DNA of 64,000 nt, taken from NCBI GenBank assembly GCA_026707945.1, contig JAPOVV010000045.1, positions 93,844 to 157,843 of the forward strand. The letters are read 5' to 3'. Numbering within the stretch: position 1 is the stretch's first letter; each line of letters starts with the position of its first letter. This document shows, piece after piece, positions 1-8,438 of this stretch. The notes beneath the pieces were generated by a model. It was not told where the DNA came from. It made no database searches and was given only the letters and a program-made list of their open reading frames with translations. The DNA is from Gammaproteobacteria bacterium. GTDB taxonomy: Bacteria; Pseudomonadota; Gammaproteobacteria; Pseudomonadales; Azotimanducaceae. The position numbers and the translations under genes are program-made.

Positions 1-828
1 CTTGGCGTCGTGACGGAAGTCGAGCTCGAGCTTGACCAAAACAGTCGATTGCTCCGCATTGTCGAGAAAGCCGACATTGAATCCTATCCTGACTACTTTA
101 ATGCGAAGATCGCGGGAGACTCCGAGGTTGTTTTTCACAACGCTGATCTCAGACCGCCTCGATTCGACGAACCACGGCTGATTAGTTGGATTACAACAGA
201 CGAACACGTGACGGTCCCAGAACGCTTGATACCACGGGATAGGGATTACACCCGCAATAGAAATCTGATTTGGGCGGTGTCAGAACTGCCGGGTGGTAAA
301 CGTTTACGTCGACGTGTTGAAGACAGACTCTTCGCGCAGAAAGCGGTCGTATGGCGTAACTATGAGGCTAGTCTCGACACCGAATCGCTAGAACCCCGAA
401 CCCGGCTGTTTTCGACCTATTTACTTCAGGAGTATTTCATACCTGTCGGTAATTTCGTACCGTTCGTTCGTTCGATGGTACGTGTGTTACGCCGAAATGA
501 AGTGAACGCGCTCAACGTATCGATCCGTCATTCCCCACCTGATCAAACGTCGTTGATGACTTGGGCTCCGACTGAAGTTTTTTCGTTTGTGTTGTATTAC
601 AAGCAGCGCAATACGCAACGGGCGCGCAGAGAAGCCGAGCTATGGACACGAGAATTAATTGATGCGGCGCTTGATAATGACGGGCGTTACTACCTGCCGT
701 ATCGACTTCATGCGACGGATGCTCAATTTGAGCACGCTTACCCTGAAGTACGCGAATTCATCAAACTCAAAAAGAAAGTCGACCCCAAAGGGAAATTTCA
801 AAACCTACTCTGGGAAAAGTACCTCTAA
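1..828 (+). CDS. FAD-dependent sugar-1,4-lactone oxidase, C-terminal part (5' truncated by window edge)
   Basis: The reading frame is already open at base 1, and the first residues (LGVVTEVELEL) match the end of an FAD-binding PCMH domain, so the true start lies upstream of the window. The remaining ~270 residues resemble the C-terminal domain of D-arabinono/L-gulono-1,4-lactone oxidases (ALO family), ending in the typical tail with HATDAQFEHAYPEVREF and DPKGKFQN. Such enzymes oxidise an aldonolactone using covalently or non-covalently bound FAD. The substrate cannot be decided because the FAD-binding half is missing. A GTG at base 10 is in frame but is internal to the family alignment, so it is not taken as the start. 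The gene ends 34 bases before the next start on the same strand. Confidence 0.8.
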   Translation, partial: LGVVTEVELELDQNSRLLRIVEKADIESYPDYFNAKIAGDSEVVFHNADLRPPRFDEPRLISWITTDEHVTVPERLIPRDRDYTRNRNLIWAVSELPGGKRLRRRVEDRLFAQKAVVWRNYEASLDTESLEPRTRLFSTYLLQEYFIPVGNFVPFVRSMVRVLRRNEVNALNVSIRHSPPDQTSLMTWAPTEVFSFVLYYKQRNTQRARREAELWTRELIDAALDNDGRYYLPYRLHATDAQFEHAYPEVREFIKLKKKVDPKGKFQNLLWEKYL

Positions 829-862
829 TCTCTACGTTGGAAATTACGCCATCGCGTTAGAT

Positions 863-3787
863 ATGCAATTGTTGAGGCGCTTAGTCTTTATCGTCATTGT
901 CGCCCAGTTGTTTTGTGGCTTTTGTGTTACTGGTCAGCAAACAGGTGATATCGAAGGGGTCGTGACCGCGACTGGCGGTGCTGCAATACAAGATATCCGA
1001 GTCACGGCAAATAGCGAAGCCATGCCGAGGATTCGCGAAGCGTGGACGGATTCAAAAGGTCGTTTCGCAATTTCAGGCTTGATTCCAGGAACGTATCAGC
1101 TTGTCATTGAATCCAGAGGCGGTGTAAATCACACAACCCAAGCAAGTGTGGTACTGAATCAGTTGACAGTATTGCGAATTGAGTTTCCGCGTGACGCCTC
1201 ATCCGATCTAGAGGAGTTGGTTGTCGTAGGCCAACGAGTAAGCGAGAGAGGACGTGGGGGTATAGCTAACGGACTTGACGGTTTAACGGTTCGAGGCGTA
1301 CCTTCCGGCCGCGATTACCGTGATCTCGTAAAGCTCGCGCCGGGAGTTCAATATTCCCAAGATGCGGTTCGAGGACCATCGAGTGGCGGGAGCGGTCAGG
1401 ATAACGTTTATCGGTTCGACGGCGTTGACGTAACGCTGCCGATGTTTGGAACGCTCGCAGCGGAACCTTCTAGCCACGACATCGAGCAAGTGACTTTCGA
1501 ACGGGGGGCAGCTGGCGCCGTCGGTTTTAATCGAAGCGGCGGCTTCGTCATGGATTCGAACGCACGGTCCGGTACGGACGAATTTGAGGCTAATCTCGAG
1601 TATGTTACGGTGCCGACGAACGTCCTATCAGCAACGAAGACTGATACCCGTTCAAACGAAACAGACCAACGTTGGGCAACTGTGAGTGGAGGCGGTCCTA
1701 TCGTACCTGGGTTACTGTACTTCTATGGGTCTTTCTTCTCGCCCTACGAGGAGCGTTCGAATCAGGCGACCGCATATGGCAACGTCAAGAATTTCACGAA
1801 TTCCCGCCAAGAGTACTTCGGAAAACTCACGTACACGCCATCCGATGGCTTATTAATAAATGCGAGCTATCGGACGTCCGCTCGGCGAGAAAAGGGCGTG
1901 TCCATTGGACCTCTTGACGCTGATTCAGTCTCAGTAGGCGGTCGTGCCGAGCAAGATGTCAAGAGTATTTCAGGCTCGTGGTCGGTCAGACCCAACACAA
2001 CGATCGGAATTCAGTACGACGCGTATTTCTTACGCGGTTCGTCTGTCCCGGACTCTCTACTTGATGTAGTTCCATCTCTTGACGACGTACTCGATGTTTC
2101 ACGCCTCGACCAAATGGGCTATTTGAAAGTCCCAGCGCACATGCCAGGCGCGGATGAATTCAACGCTGCTATCGCTTCGATCATTCAACGTTACGGTTCA
2201 GTTGACTCATCGGGAGATCGACAAGGCGGCGGGGGCGTTGGCGCTCATCCGGAGATAAACGAACAAGCTTTTCGTCGTCGCGGATTCGAGTTGACGTTCG
2301 ATCATAGAATCGATTGGGGCAAGACTCGGCACGTTCTACACGCGGGCTTCCGTCGCACCGACGCTCAGGAGACGCTCCTTCGAACTTCCAACGGGTGGGG
2401 TACCATCGAAGTGCCAGGAGGAGTAGACAAAGCAGCGGAGGGAACACCTGTTTTCTACGTCGCGAGTGTGCAACAAATGAGCATTCGGAAACCAGACGGC
2501 TCTTTAGTTGGTCCGTTAGATTCTTATACAAGGTCCATTTCGTTAGAGCTCAACGATACGTTGAGCTTGGGCATACTCAGCTTCGATCTTGGGGTGCTAA
2601 TTAGTGAGGATGTCCTTTATGGACAGGGTCTACGTAGTGCACCAGGTACGTTCTCAGGATTTGTCGTCGCACCCGGTACGAAATACAGGATGTACACGAT
2701 TCATTGGCGGGACATGATTCAGCCGAGGGTTGGTGCGCAGATCGATCTGAACGGGGAGACGACCTTGTTTACCAATTTCGCTCGGTACAACCCAGAAGCG
2801 AGCTCGCTTGCGAGAGCCGCGTCGTGGGACCGGAACACGCGTGCCCAGATACGTGTGTTATTCGACGAAGACGGGAACATCATCGAACATGAACCTTACC
2901 CAGGTTCATCGGGCAAGATATTTCAGCAAGACTTGACCCCTCGCCGAATCGATGAATGGGTCGTCGGCGTGAGACATGGGTTCGCGCGTGGCTTGGTTTT
3001 GAAAGCTCATCTGCGCCAACGAAACGGGTCTCATTACTGGGAAGATACGTGGAACGGTTCTCGCGGTTTCGACAATGCGCCGTCACACATAACTTCTAAA
3101 GGTCCGTACGTTCCTGACCTCGCTACGATCAGAGCTGAGATTGGCGGTTCGAGTTACGTCATTGCCGAACTAGACGACGCGAACACTCTATATCGCGAAG
3201 CAGCGATAGAACTCGAGTGGCGAAATGAGCGTGCCTATCTAGATGCGTCGTATGTCCGCAGCAGATATACCGGCAATTTCGATCAAGACAACACCAGTAG
3301 TGTAAATGATGCGAACCGGTTTATCGGCTCATCGAATGTAGCGGATGGATACGGACGGCAGCTATGGGACAACAAGGACGGCGTGTTACGCGGCGACCGA
3401 CCTCACATACTCAAGGCTTTCGGCTATCTCGATCTCAGGTGGCAAGGACGCGTAGGTGCGTATGTCGTTTATCAATCGGGTCAACCTTGGGAAGCGTGGG
3501 ACTCATTGGCATATGGACTCCCGTCGTATTTCTCCTCGACGATCCGATTTGCTGAAGCCGCAGGAAGTCGCCGGAGCGCGAATCATTGGCAGCTGGATCT
3601 TAGCTACGAACAATCGTTTCACCTCACACCGTCACTTGATGCGAGCGTGCGATTCGACCTTTTCAATGTATTTGATCGGCAGACGGGCTACAACATCGAT
3701 CCCTATGTGCGAAATACGACATTTGGTCAGCCTCGAAGCTACTTCGAACCACGTCGCTTGCAGCTTTCGGTCGGTATTCAGATCTAA
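863..3787 (+). CDS. TonB-dependent outer-membrane receptor with N-terminal carboxypeptidase-regulatory-like domain
   Basis: 974 residues. The start is placed at the ATG giving MQLLRRLVFIVIVAQLF, a clear signal peptide of about 25-30 residues; the frame is open further upstream but that part overlaps the oxidase gene and has no signal peptide. A carboxypeptidase-regulatory-like beta-sandwich follows (IEGVVTATGGAAIQDIRV, roughly residues 32-100), then a TonB-box-like EELVVVGQ, a plug domain with DNVYRFDGVDV, and a long beta-barrel rich in alternating aromatic residues. Proteins of this layout import large substrates (oligosaccharides, peptides, metal complexes) across the outer membrane using TonB energy. 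The ligand is not evident. The terminal residues (LQLSVGIQI) lack the usual final Phe. No partner lipoprotein is adjacent. It converges with hipA with only a few bases between stops. Confidence 0.88.
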   Translation: MQLLRRLVFIVIVAQLFCGFCVTGQQTGDIEGVVTATGGAAIQDIRVTANSEAMPRIREAWTDSKGRFAISGLIPGTYQLVIESRGGVNHTTQASVVLNQLTVLRIEFPRDASSDLEELVVVGQRVSERGRGGIANGLDGLTVRGVPSGRDYRDLVKLAPGVQYSQDAVRGPSSGGSGQDNVYRFDGVDVTLPMFGTLAAEPSSHDIEQVTFERGAAGAVGFNRSGGFVMDSNARSGTDEFEANLEYVTVPTNVLSATKTDTRSNETDQRWATVSGGGPIVPGLLYFYGSFFSPYEERSNQATAYGNVKNFTNSRQEYFGKLTYTPSDGLLINASYRTSARREKGVSIGPLDADSVSVGGRAEQDVKSISGSWSVRPNTTIGIQYDAYFLRGSSVPDSLLDVVPSLDDVLDVSRLDQMGYLKVPAHMPGADEFNAAIASIIQRYGSVDSSGDRQGGGGVGAHPEINEQAFRRRGFELTFDHRIDWGKTRHVLHAGFRRTDAQETLLRTSNGWGTIEVPGGVDKAAEGTPVFYVASVQQMSIRKPDGSLVGPLDSYTRSISLELNDTLSLGILSFDLGVLISEDVLYGQGLRSAPGTFSGFVVAPGTKYRMYTIHWRDMIQPRVGAQIDLNGETTLFTNFARYNPEASSLARAASWDRNTRAQIRVLFDEDGNIIEHEPYPGSSGKIFQQDLTPRRIDEWVVGVRHGFARGLVLKAHLRQRNGSHYWEDTWNGSRGFDNAPSHITSKGPYVPDLATIRAEIGGSSYVIAELDDANTLYREAAIELEWRNERAYLDASYVRSRYTGNFDQDNTSSVNDANRFIGSSNVADGYGRQLWDNKDGVLRGDRPHILKAFGYLDLRWQGRVGAYVVYQSGQPWEAWDSLAYGLPSYFSSTIRFAEAAGSRRSANHWQLDLSYEQSFHLTPSLDASVRFDLFNVFDRQTGYNIDPYVRNTTFGQPRSYFEPRRLQLSVGIQI

Positions 3788-3792
3788 CCTTG

Positions 3793-5052
3793 CTATCTCT
3801 TTTTGTGTGGAACACGAGATTCAGCAATTATTGGAACTAGCTCTAACTGGTTATCTATCGAAGTTGCGACTCGTTTCGAGATCGGTAGATGGTTCTTTTC
3901 GATTTGCCATACGTCTTGAAATCTTTCAATTGTTTCCTTAACTGGGCGGAGGAGTCCAGCACGGTGTACGCCGACGCGTGAAGCAAACGATTCGAACGCG
4001 GCCATCGTCATCTCACGCCATCGTTTAACACCCGGAGCTAATCGCAGAGCCATGGAGTCATCGTTTACGTAACTAACTGTACTTACGAGGTCGTAGGCAG
4101 GGGACAGTTCCGGGCTTTTTCGATTCTCGTAAATTACGGACCAGTTTTTTAGGTGCATGTCCTCGTTTCCGATCATGGCGCAAAAAATCAATCGTCTCGC
4201 GAACTGATCAATTGACTGATCATTCGTATACGCTGCCAAAGTCCGTCCTATTGCCACATAACCGTATCGTTCGTACTTTCGCTCCGGATACAGCTTGAAC
4301 ACCTGTGCGAAATCCTCGGTATGAGTCTTGGTACCTTGTTTTGGACGATCGAAACGTTTTACTGCCAGTGCTACGTCTTCTTGTAGGTCGCTATTCGGAA
4401 AATCGCTTGGAATCCCCTCAATTTGGTTCAATTTGACCAAGCGTGCTTCAGGTACTTCGATGCCTACCATTGAAGCGAGTCTTAGCATCGAGAACTCATT
4501 TTGAGGCAGCGCTTGAAATGTTGAAGATGGGAACTTGACTATCCATTCTCCATCCAATCCACTTGTCGGAACGGTCAAGCCGCCAGCTGGAGCCAATATA
4601 GCGGAGATCTTTAGTTGAACTCCTGCAAGCGAGAATCGGAGTGCGTTTGGTTCCATCGGGGTTTGAGATTCATTGGTTATTGATATACGAGACGGGCTAG
4701 CGGAGCTTGAGGTTTCGTCCAACATTTCGATCGCGCCGGGTAAATCACGACCGAGGAGTGTTAATAACGGATAGTCTCTCGACTCCTTGACGCGTGCTTT
4801 TGATGCGAGATAAGAACGTAGATGACCTTCTGGTAAGAGATTTGAGAAGAAGGGAGGCGCGCGCCGCAACGTTGTACGGGAATCGTCGATAAGATCGCCG
4901 TTACTGTCCGTATACGCGAGACTGAGCACGTCGCGGTTCACTCGTTCCGCATAAGATGCATCGAATACGAACAGCATTCGGTCGTCGTCAAAGCGAACAA
5001 GCGCACCGATGCGTTCTCTGTGGAGATAGGTACCTAATTCTTGGATGATCAT
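3793..5052 (-). CDS. hipA: HipA-family serine/threonine kinase toxin
   Basis: 419 residues, close to E. coli HipA (440). The N-terminal HipA domain contains PPFFSNLLPEGHLRSYLA (residues 66-83). The ATP-loop motif SLAGVQLK lies at 141-148, with Ser141 matching the autophosphorylated Ser150 of E. coli HipA. The catalytic GNEDMHLKN at 295-303 supplies Asp298, and SPAYDL supplies the metal-binding Asp321. HipA kinases phosphorylate targets such as glutamyl-tRNA synthetase and induce growth arrest and persistence; the target here is inferred only from the family. The start codon overlaps the stop of the upstream hipB by one base (TAATG on the minus strand), indicating translational coupling. All catalytic residues are present, so the toxin is probably active. 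Confidence 0.93.
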   Translation of the reverse strand: MIIQELGTYLHRERIGALVRFDDDRMLFVFDASYAERVNRDVLSLAYTDSNGDLIDDSRTTLRRAPPFFSNLLPEGHLRSYLASKARVKESRDYPLLTLLGRDLPGAIEMLDETSSSASPSRISITNESQTPMEPNALRFSLAGVQLKISAILAPAGGLTVPTSGLDGEWIVKFPSSTFQALPQNEFSMLRLASMVGIEVPEARLVKLNQIEGIPSDFPNSDLQEDVALAVKRFDRPKQGTKTHTEDFAQVFKLYPERKYERYGYVAIGRTLAAYTNDQSIDQFARRLIFCAMIGNEDMHLKNWSVIYENRKSPELSPAYDLVSTVSYVNDDSMALRLAPGVKRWREMTMAAFESFASRVGVHRAGLLRPVKETIERFQDVWQIEKNHLPISKRVATSIDNQLELVPIIAESRVPHKKR

Positions 5053-5378
5053 TACTCGGAATCGATCCTGTCATCGGCAACTAGTATTTCGACGGCAGAT
5101 AGACCGTTATCTGTCTCGTCGGTTCGCTCGAAGTTCCTCAGAACGGCAAGAACCGCAGCTTGCGCGCGACGTGGGATTAACATTGGCGTTAACCCGAGCG
5201 CGTACGCCATTTCGGTTACGGTTGATATCCTTGGGTCGATCAAACCGCGCTCGATTCGGGAGATATGTCCTTGTGGTACTCCCAGTTGATCCGCTAATCC
5301 GCGCTGTGTAATTTTCGCGCTAACTCGTGCGTTTAACAGCTTCTCGTACCAGCGTAAATTGTGATTGAGTCTAGACAT
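5052..5378 (-). CDS. hipB: HipB-like XRE-family antitoxin and autorepressor
   Basis: 108 residues containing an XRE helix-turn-helix: ITQRGLADQLGVPQGHISRI followed by ERGLIDPRISTVTEMAYALG, about residues 24-62. A C-terminal extension of about 40 residues is probably used to contact HipA or dimerise. The start is set at the ATG lying seven bases after an AGAAGG ribosome-binding site, rather than a TTG two codons upstream. It is the first gene of the hipBA operon and, as in the family, should neutralise HipA and repress the shared promoter. The AT-rich repeats directly upstream are the likely operator. Confidence 0.9.
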   Translation of the reverse strand: MSRLNHNLRWYEKLLNARVSAKITQRGLADQLGVPQGHISRIERGLIDPRISTVTEMAYALGLTPMLIPRRAQAAVLAVLRNFERTDETDNGLSAVEILVADDRIDSE

Positions 5379-5384
5379 AGTCAA

Positions 5385-5480
5385 ACCTTCTAACTGACGT
5401 TTGATACACTATACTATATTTTAGATAATTGAATATATATTATGGTATATATTTAGCGGCGTACTATACTGTTATTGTAG
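5385..5480 (-). promoter_or_regulatory. AT-rich hipBA control region with repeats
   Basis: Upstream of hipB lies a strikingly A/T-rich stretch unlike its surroundings. It holds two direct copies of ACTATACT (5408-5415 and 5463-5470, 55 bases apart) and an inverted repeat ATATATA-N6-TATATAT (5433-5452). Read on the minus strand it offers several TATAGT-like -10 candidates. HipB proteins bind symmetric operators over their own promoter, so this is the expected operator/promoter block. The exact -35/-10 and operator boundaries cannot be fixed by eye. Confidence 0.5.
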
Positions 5481-5654
5481 ACCTTGGTTGCGCCAGCGCT
5501 ACGATACTAACTCCTCTGAAGTACCAAACGAAGGTCTATTAATATCGACGCGGTTTATGACATTAGGTAGCTCTCTGCCTTACGTTCATCGGTCGGATGG
5601 TGGCTCATTTTTTCACTAGGTACAATCCATCGCCCTTCGCCGTATCCCCTAGAA
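5481..5654. other. Intergenic region between hipBA and the cnoX-like gene
   Basis: Contains a perfect 8-base inverted repeat, TAGACCTT at 5478-5485 and AAGGTCTA at 5531-5538, separated by 45 bases. A TACAAT at 5621-5626 could serve as a -10 for the downstream thioredoxin-like gene, but no good -35 pairs with it. No small gene was recognised. Confidence 0.35.
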
Positions 5655-6506
5655 ATGGACGACCAACCGTCGGTAGTAGACGTTTCTGTCGAGAACTTCC
5701 GAGAAGTTATAGACCGATCTAACGACCAGTTGGTGGTCTTACTCTTCTGGGCGGAGCAGATTGAGCCTTCGGCCGTCACTAAAGACTATCTCGTGGGAGT
5801 TGCACCCTCCTACGCTGGTAAGGTCGTTTTCGGATTGGTCGATGTTGCGGCAAATCCGCAGATCGCGCAACAACTTCAAATTCAAGCGCTTCCGAGCATT
5901 CAAGCGATTCAGGAAGGTCAGATCGCCGGACGTCTTGATGGTCCACAAACCGAACAAGCGCTGCGTGAGTTCCTGGATCCTTTCACGTTGTCTAGTGCGG
6001 ATGTGCTCAAACAGAGCATTGCCAGCAGCATCGCTAATGAAGACTGGGAAACTGCGCTCCAAATCCTGCAGGAAGCAATCACTGAAGAACCTACCAATCA
6101 TTCGTTTCGAGTTGAATGTGCGGATGTCATGATTCTCAAGGGTGATCTGGAGGCTGCCAAACAGATACTCGCCACGATCCCAGAGGATTTTGTTGATCGT
6201 GCCCGACCTGCGACGCGTATCGAGATTGCGCAGGAAGCTGCGGCGATGGGTTCGCTTTCGGATATAGAAAACACAATTGAAAGCGATGCTAACGATCTAT
6301 CAAATCGCTATGCTTACAGCATCGTTTTAGCGTCGCTAAGACGATATGAAGAAGCGCTTGAGCAGGCGATGTTTATTTTGCGTCAAGACCGTAGCTTTCG
6401 TGACGACATCGGTCGTGAAACGATGGTTCGGATTCTCAATTTGCTAGGATCCGACTCGGCTCTCGCAAAACGATATCGTCGTCAGATGTTCGCATTTATG
6501 CATTGA
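5655..6506 (+). CDS. CnoX/YbbN-like thioredoxin-fold protein with TPR repeats, active-site cysteines absent
   Basis: 283 residues, the same size as E. coli CnoX (284). Residues ~5-107 form a thioredoxin fold (VVLLFWAEQIEPSA, then VDVAANPQIAQQLQIQALPS with the cis-Pro region). Residues ~110-283 are helical TPR-like repeats. CnoX is a holdase chaperone that passes clients to GroEL/ES and DnaK. Here the CXXC position reads IEPS (residues 36-39), so no redox cysteine is present and only a chaperone or scaffold role is plausible. It is followed eight bases later by a small lipoprotein gene on the same strand. Confidence 0.82.
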   Translation: MDDQPSVVDVSVENFREVIDRSNDQLVVLLFWAEQIEPSAVTKDYLVGVAPSYAGKVVFGLVDVAANPQIAQQLQIQALPSIQAIQEGQIAGRLDGPQTEQALREFLDPFTLSSADVLKQSIASSIANEDWETALQILQEAITEEPTNHSFRVECADVMILKGDLEAAKQILATIPEDFVDRARPATRIEIAQEAAAMGSLSDIENTIESDANDLSNRYAYSIVLASLRRYEEALEQAMFILRQDRSFRDDIGRETMVRILNLLGSDSALAKRYRRQMFAFMH

Positions 6507-6513
6507 GAAATAG

Positions 6514-6960
6514 ATGTACGCAGTTCCTATTAGGATATTGGTGATACTGGCTTTTGTCGGCATTACGACAAGCGGATGTACGGTTGCTGAATCGAAGGCG
6601 ACAACAACTACCATGACGTTCGCGCCAGGAAAGTATGAGGCGACGATATCCGGCTCGCGAAAAGCAACAATTGATATCGACGAAGATCTAGCGTATGTCT
6701 ATATCGAAGATAGCACACGGAACGGTCTTATTCGGCAAGTCCAGCGAAAAGGGAATCTCTTGTTTTCGACGTGGCGAAAAGCGAAAGCTGGAAACGTCAA
6801 ACTGGAGTGGGTTAGCCAGAACACGATACGCGTCGTTTCACCGTATAGTTCAACGATTGGTAATGGCAACAACGAAGGCAACATGGCATACTCAAGTGGT
6901 CCGTTCTTAACAGGAATGCCGAGCCACACCTTTTACATGAACCGAATAGAAACAGAATAG
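6514..6960 (+). CDS. Small putative lipoprotein, unknown function
   Basis: 148 residues. The N-terminus is a hydrophobic signal (IRILVILAFVGITTSGC) ending in a lipobox-like TSGC with Cys at about residue 22, so it is probably lipidated and exported. The mature part is a short beta-rich sequence with no recognised domain. Because it lies just after the CnoX-like gene with an eight-base gap, it is probably co-transcribed. The function is unknown. Confidence 0.65.
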   Translation: MYAVPIRILVILAFVGITTSGCTVAESKATTTTMTFAPGKYEATISGSRKATIDIDEDLAYVYIEDSTRNGLIRQVQRKGNLLFSTWRKAKAGNVKLEWVSQNTIRVVSPYSSTIGNGNNEGNMAYSSGPFLTGMPSHTFYMNRIETE

Positions 6961-6981
6961 CAGCAATACACTCTCAATTTG

Positions 6982-7713
6982 ATGCGAATAGCCATCCTTC
7001 AGACGGATGAAGTAGAGAACGTTTTTCAGCCTCAATTTGGTACGCTTGCGTCGATGATGCATTCGATGCTTGAATCATCGGGACGTTTCGGATTTCAAAC
7101 AACCGCGTTCGAAGTCCACAAAGGAGTTGAACCGACCAAACTAGATGAGTTTGACGGATATCTACTCACGGGAAGTCGACGAGGTGTATACGACGACGAC
7201 CCTTGGATCGAACGGCTGTTCAATTTGGTAAGACGTATTCACGCAGCACAGATCAAGACGGTGGGGATTTGCTTCGGCCATCAAGCGATTGCGCAAGCAC
7301 TAGGCGGTCGAGTCGTTAACTGGCCGGAAGGGTGGGGCGTAGGCGTACATACCTACGACATATCGTGGCCACAACGAGGTGATGAAGAGGCGAGCGGTGA
7401 AAAGGTCGCTTTACCCTGTTGCCATCAAGACCAAGTAATTGAATTACCACCTGGCGCACACCGGATCTTGACGAGCGACTTTTGCGTGAACGCAGGATTC
7501 ACGATCGGCGACCACGTGCTCGCATTACAGCCTCACCCGGAATTTTCCGTGCGTTACCTTGAGTGCGTATTGCGGGTCATCGAGGATCGAATTGGTGAGA
7601 GGTCCAGGCAAGCGTTCGAGAGCTTGAAAAGAGATACTGACAACGCACAAATTGCCGAGTTAATTGCTCAGTTCTTCGTAGGCTTCGATGGGTTAACCCA
7701 AGCAGTGGCGTAA
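6982..7713 (+). CDS. Class I glutamine amidotransferase-like protein (GMP synthase-type GATase domain)
   Basis: 243 residues from the ATG; a TTG one codon earlier is also possible. A stand-alone class I GATase domain is visible: nucleophile elbow GICFGHQAIAQALGG with Cys at about residue 94, and the partner His in LQPHPEFS near residue 182, followed by a Glu. Such free-standing domains (YfeJ/GuaA-like) hydrolyse glutamine or gamma-glutamyl compounds. No synthetase domain is adjacent, so the real substrate may be a gamma-glutamyl amide rather than a nucleotide precursor. Confidence 0.85.
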   Translation: MRIAILQTDEVENVFQPQFGTLASMMHSMLESSGRFGFQTTAFEVHKGVEPTKLDEFDGYLLTGSRRGVYDDDPWIERLFNLVRRIHAAQIKTVGICFGHQAIAQALGGRVVNWPEGWGVGVHTYDISWPQRGDEEASGEKVALPCCHQDQVIELPPGAHRILTSDFCVNAGFTIGDHVLALQPHPEFSVRYLECVLRVIEDRIGERSRQAFESLKRDTDNAQIAELIAQFFVGFDGLTQAVA

Positions 7714-7735
7714 CGTTCAGTTACCCAACCTATGT

Positions 7736-7749
7736 CGATCGTACGATCG
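7736..7749. repeat. Perfect 14-bp palindrome between convergent genes
   Basis: CGATCGTACGATCG is self-complementary over all 14 bases. It sits between the convergent ends of the amidotransferase and PspC-domain genes. It has no T-tract, so it is not a standard terminator. It could be a protein-binding site or chance. Confidence 0.5.
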
Positions 7750-7756
7750 CCGGAAT

Positions 7757-7990
7757 TTAGACGGGTTCTTCGTCGGCGTCAATGAAGAATCGTGCGACGA
7801 TATAGACAACCACCGTGATCAAAGGCCAGAAATAAGCGCATGCGATCACTGCGATGCGTATCACCGCGACCGGGATGCCTAGTCTGTTTGCCAAATACGC
7901 GCAGACGCCTAGAAAGACTGCATCCGGAGTTGTAAATCGTTCTTGAGTGGCTTGCCACAGGCTTTGCAGCCGATCTTCCCAATTGAACAT
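7757..7990 (-). CDS. PspC-domain small membrane protein
   Basis: 77 residues matching a stand-alone PspC domain: VFLGVCAYLANRLGIPVAVI (about residues 25-44), then a hydrophobic segment IAVIACAYFWPLITVVVYIVARFF ending in an acidic tail (shown here only to mark the membrane span near residues 47-69). PspC domains sense or respond to inner-membrane stress. No pspA, pspB or pspF is nearby, so it is not part of a canonical phage-shock operon. A short putative membrane ORF lies directly upstream on the same strand. Confidence 0.8.
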   Translation of the reverse strand: MFNWEDRLQSLWQATQERFTTPDAVFLGVCAYLANRLGIPVAVIRIAVIACAYFWPLITVVVYIVARFFIDADEEPV

Positions 7991-8007
7991 GTTCGCTAGC
8001 CCTTCGA

Positions 8008-8217
8008 TCAGATTGTTAGCATATCAAACAGCGATGTTGCTTGTACGTGCGCGTTTAGTGGTTCAACTGACTCACTTGGTGCACCCCACAAGCTTAATAG
8101 AAAGCAAATGGACAGCATCACGATACTGAGCAGCAGGATGCTGCGTTCGCTAAATCTATGAACTGAAAACCTTCGCATTGTTCGCCAAAGTTGATGTGTT
8201 TCTATTAAGTGCGACAA
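8008..8217 (-). CDS. Possible small single-span membrane protein, unknown
   Basis: 69 codons, or 56 from an internal ATG at 8178. It contains one hydrophobic segment (SILLLSIVMLSICFLLSLWG) preceded by basic residues. It ends 17 bases before the PspC-domain gene on the same strand, which would fit a two-gene unit. No family was recognised and the coding signal is weak, so it may be spurious. Confidence 0.35.
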   Translation of the reverse strand: MSHLIETHQLWRTMRRFSVHRFSERSILLLSIVMLSICFLLSLWGAPSESVEPLNAHVQATSLFDMLTI

Positions 8218-8330
8218 AATTCATGCCAAAGGTATCGAATTGGGCTATCGATATAAAGTATTGAAATAAAACAGTTTATTTTGAGTTTCTTCATCTCATT
8301 TGACTAGAGTCAGAAGCTAGGATGTGAAAA

Positions 8331-8347
8331 TCACCATATCGTGGTGA
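8331..8347. promoter_or_regulatory. Inverted repeat, candidate operator
   Basis: TCACCA-TATCG-TGGTGA is a perfect 6-bp inverted repeat with a 5-bp centre, about 90 bases before the acyl-CoA synthetase start. Its size and symmetry fit a dimeric repressor site. The regulator is unknown. Confidence 0.35.
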
Positions 8348-8393
8348 AATTGACTATTCGCTGACCAATCATGTGCCCGATGCTGGCTTAGCG

Positions 8394-8417
8394 GGGTTAT
8401 CTCGAATTAGATAATCC
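8394..8417. promoter_or_regulatory. Inverted repeat / 5'-UTR hairpin before acyl-CoA synthetase
   Basis: Core TTATCT-CGAATT-AGATAA is perfect and extends outward with G-C pairs and one G-T wobble. It ends about 20 bases before the start codon and just before the ribosome-binding site, so it could be an operator or an mRNA hairpin affecting translation. Confidence 0.4.
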
Positions 8418-8438
8418 GCTTCATTTAAGGGGGGTGTC

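Larger units (their letters stand above)
8218..8438. other. Regulatory intergenic region upstream of acyl-CoA synthetase
   Basis: No gene recognised. The region is A/T-rich at its left end and carries two inverted repeats described separately, plus a strong purine-rich ribosome-binding site (AAGGGGGG) just before the next start. Confidence 0.5.

Noticed and set aside
659..862. N-terminal extension of the TonB-dependent receptor overlapping the oxidase gene
   Set aside because: It would bury the signal peptide that begins at 863 and has no family similarity.
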